In this document: in pieces, positions 34,434 through 40,218 of the stretch | How positions within the stretch are numbered: the first letter of the stretch is position 1 | How the letters are laid out: the number at the start of each line of letters is the position of its first letter | Assembly (NCBI GenBank): GCA_913055565.1 | Contig: CAJXKP010000024.1 | Span: 1-40,218 of the forward strand | DNA length: 40,218 nt | DNA from: an uncultured Ectothiorhodospiraceae bacterium | GTDB lineage: Bacteria; Pseudomonadota; Gammaproteobacteria; Nitrococcales; Nitrococcaceae | Reading direction: 5' to 3' | The notes under the pieces: generated by a model | Told to the model about the DNA's origin: nothing | The model's database searches: none | Seen by the model: the letters and a program-made list of their open reading frames with translations, nothing else | Position numbers and translations under genes: made by a program

Positions 34434-36761
34434 ATGGACGTCGCCGACGTGTCCGGGGTGCCGCCGTGGTTCGCGGCGCACCTCCGGGAGGAGGGCATCG
34501 AGTCGCTGTATCCGCCGCAGGCCGAGGCCGTCGAGGCCGGGGTCGCAGACGGGGACAGCCTGGTCGCGTCGATCCCGACCGCCAGCGGCAAGACCCTCAT
34601 CGCCCAACTCGCGATGCTGTCGGCGGTCGAGCGCGGCGGGAAGGCGCTGTACATCGTCCCCCTGCGCGCGCTCGCGAGCGAGAAACGCGAGGAGTTCGAG
34701 GCGTTCGAGCCCTACGACGTCTCGATCGGCGTCGCGACCGGTAACTACGAGGACTCGGGCGAGTGGCTCGCCGGAAAGGACATTATCGTCGCCACGAGCG
34801 AGAAGGTCGACTCGCTGGTCAGAAACGGCGCGCCGTGGATCGACGACCTCGACTGCGTCGTCAGCGACGAGGTCCACCTCGTCGACGACCCCAACCGGGG
34901 GCCGACCCTGGAGGTGACGATCGCGAAGCTCCGGCGGATCAACCCGAACCTCCAGGTCGTCGCGCTGTCGGCGACGGTCGGCAACGCCGACGAGATGGCG
35001 GCGTGGCTCGACGCCGAGTTGGTCGACTCCTCGTGGCGACCGATCGAACTCAGGACGGGGGTCCAGTACGGGCAGGCGCTGCATTTCGGCGACGGCTCCC
35101 AGCGCGAACTCCGCGTCGGGTCGAACGAGAAACCCACCGAGGCGATCGTTCGCGACACGCTCGCCGAGGACGGTTCGACGCTCGTGTTCGTCAACTCCCG
35201 GCGGAACGCCGAGGGGGCGGCAAAGCGGTTGGCCAACACGAGCCGCGACGGACTCGAGGACGACGAGCGCCGGCGACTGGCCGACCTCGCCGAGGAGATC
35301 CGCGGCGTCTCCGACACCGAGACCAGCGAGGACCTCGCCGCCTGCGTCGAAAAGGGCGCCGCCTTCCACCACGCCGGCTGTTCGAGCGAGCACCGCTCGA
35401 TCGTCGAGGACGCCTTCCGCGACCGGTTGATAAAGGTCGTCTCGGCGACGCCGACGCTCGCGGCCGGCGTGAACACCCCATCCAGGCGCGTCGTCGTCCG
35501 GGACTGGCGGCGCTACTCCGGGGAGGCCGGCGGCATGAAACCCCTCTCGGTGCTGGAGGTCCACCAGATGATGGGTCGGGCGGGCCGTCCCGGGCGGGAC
35601 CCCTACGGCGAGGCGTTGCTGTTGGCGAAGAGCCACGACGAACTCGACGAGTTGCTCGACCGCTACGTCTGGGCCGACCCCGAACCGGTCGAGTCGAAGC
35701 TCGCGCGCGAGCCGTCGATGCGAACCCACCTGCTCGCGACGGTCGCCTCCGGCTTCGCGGACTCGCGGGCGGCGCTTTTGGAGTTCCTCGACCGGACGCT
35801 GTACGCGACCCAGTACCGACGCGGGGCCGGATCCGACGGCGGACCTGGGACGGGAACCGAGGGCGGAAGGGGAGCCCAAAGCGGCGCGGTCGACGACAAC
35901 CTCGAACGGATCGTCGATTCGACGCTCGAGTACCTGGGAACGAACGGCTTCATCGATCGCGACGGGACGATCGAGGCGACGAACCTCGGCCACACCGTCT
36001 CGCGGCTGTACCTCGACCCGATGAGCGCGGCGGAGATCCTCGACGGTCTCGAGGGTGCGACCGCCCCGACGGCGATGGGGTTGTATCACCTCGTCTCCCG
36101 CACGCCCGACATGTACGAGCTGTACCTCCGCTCGGGCGATCGCGAGGAGTACACGATGGTGGCCCACGAGCGCGAGTCGGAGTTCCTCGGTGCGATCCCC
36201 AGCGAGTTCGAGGAGGAGCGCTTCGAGGACTGGCTGTCGGCGCTGAAGACCGCCCGGATGCTCGAAGACTGGGCGAGCGAGCTCGACGAGGACGAGATCG
36301 CCGAACGCTACGGGGTCGGCCCGGGCGACATCCGCGGGAAAGTCGACACCGCCGAGTGGCTGCTCGGGGCGGCGGAATCGCTCGCGGGCGAACTCGACCT
36401 CGAGTGCGTCGCGACGATCCGCGAGGCCAGACAGCGCGTCAAACACGGCGTCGGCGAGGAGCTGATCGACCTCGCGGGCGTCCGTGGCGTCGGGCGCAAG
36501 CGCGCCCGGCGGCTCTACGACGCCGGTATCGAGACGCGCGCCGACCTCCGCGAGGCCGACAAGGCGGTCGTCCTCGGCGCGCTCCGCGGGCGCGAAAAGA
36601 CGGCCGAGAACGTCCTCGAGGCCGCCGGCCACCCCGACCCGGACGTCGACGGCGTCACCCCGGACGCGACGGCGACCCCCGAGACGACACCCGGCGACGG
36701 CGAGCACGCGGGCGCGGCGCCCGGGGGCGGCGACGACCAGTCCAACCTCGGTGACTTCTGA
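34434..36761 (+). CDS. hel308: ATP-dependent DNA helicase Hel308
   Basis: A 775-residue superfamily 2 Ski2-like helicase that unwinds lagging-strand-type forks in replication restart and recombination. The motifs are Q-region [11 protein letters not shown], motif I PTASGKT, motif II (DEVH) in [11 protein letters not shown], motif III SATVGN, motif IV region [14 protein letters not shown], and motif [14 protein letters not shown]. The winged helix, ratchet domain and C-terminal helix-hairpin-helix ([20 protein letters not shown]) follow. The protein ends in QSNLGDF, which resembles a PCNA-binding peptide. A Gly/Asp-rich insertion near residue 465 is typical of halophiles. The ATG at 34434 is chosen over 34338 because family similarity starts there and a TATA element lies 28 nt upstream. 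Confidence 0.96.
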   Translation: MDVADVSGVPPWFAAHLREEGIESLYPPQAEAVEAGVADGDSLVASIPTASGKTLIAQLAMLSAVERGGKALYIVPLRALASEKREEFEAFEPYDVSIGVATGNYEDSGEWLAGKDIIVATSEKVDSLVRNGAPWIDDLDCVVSDEVHLVDDPNRGPTLEVTIAKLRRINPNLQVVALSATVGNADEMAAWLDAELVDSSWRPIELRTGVQYGQALHFGDGSQRELRVGSNEKPTEAIVRDTLAEDGSTLVFVNSRRNAEGAAKRLANTSRDGLEDDERRRLADLAEEIRGVSDTETSEDLAACVEKGAAFHHAGCSSEHRSIVEDAFRDRLIKVVSATPTLAAGVNTPSRRVVVRDWRRYSGEAGGMKPLSVLEVHQMMGRAGRPGRDPYGEALLLAKSHDELDELLDRYVWADPEPVESKLAREPSMRTHLLATVASGFADSRAALLEFLDRTLYATQYRRGAGSDGGPGTGTEGGRGAQSGAVDDNLERIVDSTLEYLGTNGFIDRDGTIEATNLGHTVSRLYLDPMSAAEILDGLEGATAPTAMGLYHLVSRTPDMYELYLRSGDREEYTMVAHERESEFLGAIPSEFEEERFEDWLSALKTARMLEDWASELDEDEIAERYGVGPGDIRGKVDTAEWLLGAAESLAGELDLECVATIREARQRVKHGVGEELIDLAGVRGVGRKRARRLYDAGIETRADLREADKAVVLGALRGREKTAENVLEAAGHPDPDVDGVTPDATATPETTPGDGEHAGAAPGGGDDQSNLGDF

Positions 36762-36777
36762 TGTGCGGTGATCGGTG

Positions 36778-37284
36778 ATGCGGCTGGTCGAGGGCATCGC
36801 GGAGATCGGCGGCGGCCGGTTCGCGGACGTCGACGCGTTCCTCGAACGGACGAGCGAGGTCGCGGACGCCCACGACGTGACCGTACAGGCGTTCGACGCC
36901 CGCTACGTCGTCTCCAGGCGGCACCTCGAACGCGCCGTCGAACTCGCGGACCGCGAGCGCGGCCGCGGCGAGGCGATCGCCCGCGATCGGGGCGTCGAGA
37001 TCGCGCTGTACGCGGCCGGTCGCAGACAGATCGACCGGGCCTTCGAGATGGGGGTCTCGCCCGGCGAGACGCCGACGGTCGTCCTCGTCGACGGTCCCGG
37101 CGAGGAGGCCGCGGCGGCCGCGGCCGTCGCGGACCTCCTCACCCCGGCCGCGACGCTCGGGGCGTACGACGAGGCCAGGGTTCGTTCGTTCTACGATATC
37201 GGCGCGGCCGAACTCGAAGCGACCGACGCCGGCCTGCCGGCGCTGGTCCTCGAACGGGTCGCGCTCCTCGTCGTCGAGCGGTAG
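36778..37284 (+). CDS. cgi121: KEOPS complex subunit Cgi121
   Basis: A 168-residue protein matching archaeal Cgi121, the KEOPS subunit that helps recruit tRNA for N6-threonylcarbamoyladenosine synthesis. The typical core is QAFDARYVVSRRHLERAVELA, EIALYAAGRRQIDRAFEMGV and TPTVVLVDGP. It lies 16 nt downstream of hel308, a gene pair conserved in haloarchaea. The ATG at 36778 follows an in-frame GTG at 36775; either could be used. Confidence 0.93.
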   Translation: MRLVEGIAEIGGGRFADVDAFLERTSEVADAHDVTVQAFDARYVVSRRHLERAVELADRERGRGEAIARDRGVEIALYAAGRRQIDRAFEMGVSPGETPTVVLVDGPGEEAAAAAAVADLLTPAATLGAYDEARVRSFYDIGAAELEATDAGLPALVLERVALLVVER

Positions 37285-37285
37285 G

Positions 37286-37414
37286 TCACAGCAGGAAGAC
37301 GTCGGCGCTGTCGAACTCCCGCGAGCAGTCCCGACACTGGTAGTTCATCCCCCCATCGTTCGACCGCAACTGGCCACCGCACTCCGGGCAGTCCGATCCG
37401 GCGCGTCCTGACAT
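37286..37414 (-). CDS. Small zinc-finger protein (42 residues)
   Basis: A 42-residue frame on the minus strand with two CxxC pairs (CPECGGQL and CRDCSREF) 15 residues apart. It forms one complete four-cysteine zinc-ribbon-like unit and ends FDSADVFLL. Haloarchaea encode many such very small zinc-finger proteins. It is convergent with cgi121, its stop lying 2 nt beyond that of cgi121. The function is unknown. The intact metal ligands and halophile-like composition support it as a real gene. Confidence 0.75.
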   Translation of the reverse strand: MSGRAGSDCPECGGQLRSNDGGMNYQCRDCSREFDSADVFLL

Positions 37415-37640
37415 ACGTCCCCGTGGGTCATCTCAGGACATATACCTTTCGTGACCGGATCGCGCACCCGCTTCGAACGGCGCGCCCGACGGCGCGTTCG
37501 CCGTCTTCCCCGTCGTCAGGCGCTCGCGACCGCGACTCGGCCGGCGGCCGTACCGGTCAGTCCCAGCCCCTGCCATCAGCCGTCATCAACCCCCGCGGTC
37601 GGTCGATTCGCGCCACCGGTCCTTCACGGTCTTGGACAGG

Positions 37641-37648
37641 ATTTATTT
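37641..37648 (+). promoter_or_regulatory. Archaeal TATA box
   Basis: ATTTATTT about 27 nt upstream of the ATG at 37672, giving an essentially leaderless mRNA. The rest of 37415-37671 shows nothing else. Confidence 0.65.
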
Positions 37649-37671
37649 CCTCCGCTGTCGTCCATCGACGT

Positions 37672-38013
37672 ATGTATGATCCCGACTCGATGACGTTCGC
37701 ACAACGAATTACCCTCTGCTGTCTGGCCGATATGGCCGAGGCGGATCGCACGCCCGCCGACGCCGCCGAAATCAAGGCCGAGGCGAAGGAGATCCTCGAG
37801 AACGCCGACGGCCAACCGGTCGGGAGCCTCTCGGACGCCGACGTGATCCGTGCGCTGGCCGGTCTGGCCGATACGGACCTCGTCGACGAACGGCGCCCCG
37901 AGGACCGTTCGCCCGTCGGGAAGGGCCGCCCCCAGTACGCCGTCGAAGCCGATCTGGGCCGTCTCCGGGAGGGACTCGAGGCCGACGAGGAACTCGGTGG
38001 CCTCCCGAACTGA
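37672..38013 (+). CDS. Haloarchaeal conserved protein, possible winged-helix
   Basis: A 113-residue acidic protein. The helical N-terminus (FAQRITLCCLADMAEADRTP), the segment SDADVIRALAGLADTDLVDE and the C-terminal GKGRPQYAVEADLGRLREGL resemble a winged helix-turn-helix of the kind found in haloarchaeal regulators. I do not recognise a named family. The ATG at 37672 is supported by the TATA box 27 nt upstream. Confidence 0.75.
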   Translation: MYDPDSMTFAQRITLCCLADMAEADRTPADAAEIKAEAKEILENADGQPVGSLSDADVIRALAGLADTDLVDERRPEDRSPVGKGRPQYAVEADLGRLREGLEADEELGGLPN

Positions 38014-38169
38014 TTCCGTACACATCGACACAGCGAAACCGGCGGTCGGTCGGCGTCGCTTCCGAGCAAAAGCAGGTCGTCTCCGGACGAGAGCGGCTTC
38101 GAGCGGACACGGCACGTCCCCGGCAAGCGCTGACTCGGGCACCCACCGGGGAGGCCCCGACGGTCGAGT

Positions 38170-38820
38170 TCAGTCCTCCGCCGGCGGTTCGTCGATGAGG
38201 ACGACGGCCTCGCCCTCGATGACTGCGTCCTCCGTCTCGTTCACGACGGTCGTCTGGATCCGGTACTGGTCGCCGCCGAGATCCTCGACGATCTCGATCG
38301 TCGCGGTGACCTCGTCCCCGATCCGGACGGGGGCGCGGAACTCGAGGTCCTGCGAGAGGTAGACGACGCTGCCCGGGATGCGGGCGAGCGCGGCGCTTAT
38401 CAACCCCGACACCAGGATCCCGTGGGCGATGCGCCCGTTGAACCGGGTGTCAGCGGCGAACTCGTCGTCGAGGTGGATCGGGTTCGTGTCCCCGGAGGCG
38501 GCCGCGAACCGCTCGATGTCGTCCTGGGAGATCGTCTTGGTGAACTTGACCGAGTCGCCGACGGAGAGTTCCCCCTCGATCAGCCGTTCGGTCTCCCACC
38601 CCATGAGGTCAGCCCCGGCTTCGAGCCGCTCTTCCTCGGGCTTGGCGGCGACCGCGGATTTGCTCGCCCCGTTCTGGGACGCCGGTTGGATCGCTTTCGA
38701 CCCGAACGCCGAAAACGCGGCTTTGTTAGCCGCTCGGTTCGCTTCGAGAAACGTATTGAGTACGCGCGAGGACGTTTCCGCCCATGTGTTGAACGGCATC
38801 GGGTACGAACTGTTGCTCAT
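38170..38820 (-). CDS. phaJ: MaoC-like (R)-specific enoyl-CoA hydratase (PhaJ)
   Basis: A 216-residue protein. The C-terminal 140 residues are a hot-dog-fold MaoC hydratase with catalytic Asp111 and His116 in DTNPIHLDDEFA and the family segment RFNGRIAHGILVSGL. It should make (R)-3-hydroxyacyl-CoA from enoyl-CoA for PHA synthesis. The first 60 residues (FNTWAETSSRVLNTFLEANRA) are an amphipathic helical extension that looks phasin-like, followed by an Ala/Ser/Lys linker. This may tether the enzyme to PHA granules. It is divergent from phaR-phaP-phaE with 134 nt between. A GAGG purine run abuts the ATG, and a TTTTAGTA element lies about 30 nt upstream. Confidence 0.9.
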   Translation of the reverse strand: MSNSSYPMPFNTWAETSSRVLNTFLEANRAANKAAFSAFGSKAIQPASQNGASKSAVAAKPEEERLEAGADLMGWETERLIEGELSVGDSVKFTKTISQDDIERFAAASGDTNPIHLDDEFAADTRFNGRIAHGILVSGLISAALARIPGSVVYLSQDLEFRAPVRIGDEVTATIEIVEDLGGDQYRIQTTVVNETEDAVIEGEAVVLIDEPPAED

Positions 38821-38870
38821 CTCCTCTCGATATACGGGCCACCACTACTAAAACCTGGTGCCTTTTCGGG

Positions 38871-38901
38871 GGTTGAAAACCACTAATTGGTTTCGAAAAC
38901 C
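38871..38901. promoter_or_regulatory. Paired palindromes between phaJ and phaR, probable PhaR operator
   Basis: GGTTGAAAACC (38871-38881) and GGTTTCGAAAACC (38889-38901) are two related dyads between the divergent phaJ and phaR promoters. PhaR-type AbrB regulators are known to act on their own PHA promoter, so this is a plausible operator. Confidence 0.55.
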
Positions 38902-38923
38902 ATCTGATGTCATGCTCCGGAAG

Positions 38924-38929
38924 ATTTAT
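38924..38929 (+). promoter_or_regulatory. Archaeal TATA-like element of phaR
   Basis: ATTTAT about 28 nt before the phaR ATG at 38955, consistent with a leaderless transcript. Confidence 0.55.
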
Positions 38930-38954
38930 CCACTGCCGGGGTCTACTCGTTGCT

Positions 38955-39290
38955 ATGCCGGAAGCGAACGAGAACACGGACGGCCTGATGTGGCCGCCGA
39001 ACGTGATGAAAGCGATACAGGAGACCTCCGAACAGGCGACGCGGAAACAACAGGAGGCGCTCCAGAACCTCTTCGTGGGCGCCGGGTCGGGCGCCTCCCC
39101 CGATCTCGGAAACATCTCCGAGCAGCTCGGGACGATGACACAGATGGCGACGTTCAAGACCCGGATCCAAAGCGGTGGCCGGATCTCGATCCCGGACGCC
39201 GAGCGCGAGGCCCTCGATATCGGCGAGGGCGACATCGTCCAGACAGTCGTCGTGCCGGTCAAGCGAAAGCGGGGTGACGACGATGAGTGA
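38955..39290 (+). CDS. phaR: AbrB/SpoVT-type regulator of PHA genes (PhaR)
   Basis: A 111-residue protein. The N-terminal half is helical and resembles phasin-type sequence (WPPNVMKAIQETSEQATRKQQEALQNLF). The C-terminal part is an AbrB swapped-hairpin DNA-binding domain (FKTRIQSGGRISIPDAEREALDIGEGDIV). This combination and its position match haloarchaeal PhaR, a regulator linking PHA granules to transcription. Its last 8 nt overlap phaP. Confidence 0.88.
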   Translation: MPEANENTDGLMWPPNVMKAIQETSEQATRKQQEALQNLFVGAGSGASPDLGNISEQLGTMTQMATFKTRIQSGGRISIPDAEREALDIGEGDIVQTVVVPVKRKRGDDDE

Positions 39291-39921
39291 GCGCCCGAAC
39301 CCTTTCGAGACCGCCTTCGAACTCCAGCGGACGAGCATCGAACAGAGCCGGAAGGCGATGGAGGAGGGGATCGAACTCCAACGGCGGATGGGTGAGGCCC
39401 TCCTCGAGGGCGTCGACGAGACCGAGGACGTCCAGCGCCGGGGCGTCCAACTGACACGGAACGGCCTCCACGACTACCTCGACGCGGTCGAAGCGACGAT
39501 TCCCGGAACCGACGAGGCCGTCGCGGAGATCCGATCCACCGTCGACGAGCAGTTCGACGAGATCGAGTCCCGCCACGCGGACGCCTTCGAGGCGGTCGGG
39601 GCCGACGCCGAGGACCGATCCGACGCCTACGAGGAACTGACCGCGGAATCGCTGGCGACGCTCAACGACCAACTCGACGCGGTACTCGATGCCCACGAGG
39701 AGATCGAGGCCCAGACGCTCGAAGCCTTCGAGGAGGCCGAAGCGCAGTTCGAGGAACTGCGGGACCAACTCGAGTCGGGCGATGCCGACTTCGCCGCGGG
39801 GCTCGAAGCGCCGACCGAGGCGTTCACCGAGCAGTTCGAAACCCAACTCCAGCAGTTCCGGACCCAACTCGAAGAGATGCTCGAGCGCGTCGAGTCGGCG
39901 GGGTTCGACGCCGACGAGTGA
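39283..39921 (+). CDS. phaP: PHA granule phasin (PhaP)
   Basis: A 212-residue, very acidic protein that is nearly all amphipathic helix and coiled coil. It starts NPFETAFELQRTSIEQSRKAMEEG and has long Glu/Gln/Leu repeats towards the end (FEEAEAQFEELRDQLES, FETQLQQFRTQLEEML). This fits haloarchaeal PhaP, the major coat protein of PHA granules. The ATG at 39283 overlaps the phaR stop (ATGAGTGA), showing an operon; an upstream in-frame start would fall within phaR. Confidence 0.9.
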   Translation: MSERPNPFETAFELQRTSIEQSRKAMEEGIELQRRMGEALLEGVDETEDVQRRGVQLTRNGLHDYLDAVEATIPGTDEAVAEIRSTVDEQFDEIESRHADAFEAVGADAEDRSDAYEELTAESLATLNDQLDAVLDAHEEIEAQTLEAFEEAEAQFEELRDQLESGDADFAAGLEAPTEAFTEQFETQLQQFRTQLEEMLERVESAGFDADE

Positions 39922-39987
39922 GGAGCCCACACAGATGACGAACACAATGCACCGGATTTTTGTAGCCCAACCGAGGACATACCAATA

Positions 39988-40218
39988 ATGAGTGATACTA
40001 ACAAGCAGATGCAGGCCGAGTGGAACGAACTAGTCGAAAACATGAACGACGCGGTCGCCCAATCGATGGAGCAGAACATGGAGGCCAGCGCGGCGTTCAT
40101 GGAGTCGTGGGCCGACGCAATGGAGGACTCGATGCCGGACGACGAGGCTCTCTCGAGCAGCGTCGAGGGGTACAGCGACGCCTACGAGGTGTGGATGAAC
40201 GCCGCCGAGGAGATGTCC
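39988..40218 (+). CDS. phaE: PHA synthase subunit PhaE, C-terminus cut by window edge
   Basis: 77 residues of an open frame running off the right edge. It begins SDTNKQMQAEWNELVENMND and has Met/Gln/Glu/Trp-rich helices (MEQNMEASAAFMESWADAME), characteristic of haloarchaeal PhaE, the regulatory partner of the class III synthase PhaC. It starts 66 nt after phaP. PhaC is expected next, outside the window. Confidence 0.85.
   Translation, partial: MSDTNKQMQAEWNELVENMNDAVAQSMEQNMEASAAFMESWADAMEDSMPDDEALSSSVEGYSDAYEVWMNAAEEMS

Noticed and set aside
34763-36754. 663-codon open frame overlapping hel308 in another frame
   Set aside because: Arg/Gly/Pro-rich translation typical of a shifted frame in very GC-rich DNA.
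32660-36761. IS21-mediated transfer of hel308 into a bacterium
   Set aside because: The IS end facing hel308 is absent and nothing bacterial appears to the right, so there is no evidence of an insertion; a chimeric join explains it more simply.
34431-36797. 788-codon open frame antisense to hel308
   Set aside because: It is a mirror of the GC-rich hel308 codons; the sense frame has every helicase motif and the antisense product resembles nothing.

Overview
The window is two pieces of DNA from different domains of life joined end to end. Positions 1 to about 34,360 are bacterial, most likely from a halophilic or moderately halophilic gammaproteobacterium. The evidence is a PrkA-YeaH-SpoVR operon of the gammaproteobacterial type, Shine-Dalgarno sites before most genes, sigma-54 (-24/-12) promoters with IHF sites, and IS66 and IS21 insertion sequences. 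From about 34,400 to the end the DNA is haloarchaeal: Hel308 helicase followed by the KEOPS subunit Cgi121, acidic proteins, leaderless TATA-type promoters, and a polyhydroxyalkanoate (PHA) cluster phaJ / phaR-phaP-phaE. The switch falls inside a truncated IS21 istA gene, in a short stretch with two GATC sites, one of them within GGATCC. A cloning or assembly chimera, for example a metagenomic insert from a hypersaline site, is the simplest reading. Real interdomain transfer cannot be excluded from sequence alone.

Bacterial layout. 1-4,091 (minus strand): an operon for a TPP-dependent 2-oxoacid/acetoin-type dehydrogenase, consisting of an exported TIM-barrel protein, E1 alpha, E1 beta, a free-standing 84-residue lipoyl carrier and a lipoate-ligase-like protein cut by the window edge. 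4,092-4,537: divergent control region with a sigma-54 promoter, an IHF site and palindromic enhancers. 4,538-6,496 (plus): an AcoR-like sigma-54 activator. 6,548-7,060 (minus): a secreted SRPBCC protein with its own sigma-54/IHF/enhancer set carrying the same palindrome, so probably in the same regulon. 7,496-12,201 (minus): DUF4870, a photolyase-like protein whose domains look permuted, DUF4149, a PAS-GGEEF diguanylate cyclase and DUF3592. 12,293-22,081 (minus): a tight three-gene operon of large exported proteins of unknown function. Two are paralogues of 1,446 and 1,274 residues with HELGH zincin motifs and bacterial Ig-like domains; the third is a 533-residue protein with two copies of a beta-rich repeat. 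This is the best candidate for an undescribed system. 22,440-23,256: a decayed GGDEF-EAL gene. 23,317-28,134 (minus): prkA-yeaH-spoVR stress operon. 28,135-30,179: mostly non-coding, with a cluster of palindromic repeats and one small membrane protein. 30,180-32,601: an IS66-type element with all three genes and both inverted repeats. 32,660 to the junction: an IS21-type element with intact istB and an istA missing its N-terminal half.

Haloarchaeal layout. hel308 and cgi121 run rightwards. A 42-residue zinc-finger protein lies on the minus strand, followed by a small winged-helix-like protein on the plus strand. phaJ (MaoC hydratase) is divergent from phaR-phaP-phaE, with paired palindromes between the two promoters. 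The last gene, phaE, is cut by the window end; phaC would be expected next.

There are no rRNA or tRNA genes or CRISPR arrays that I could recognise.
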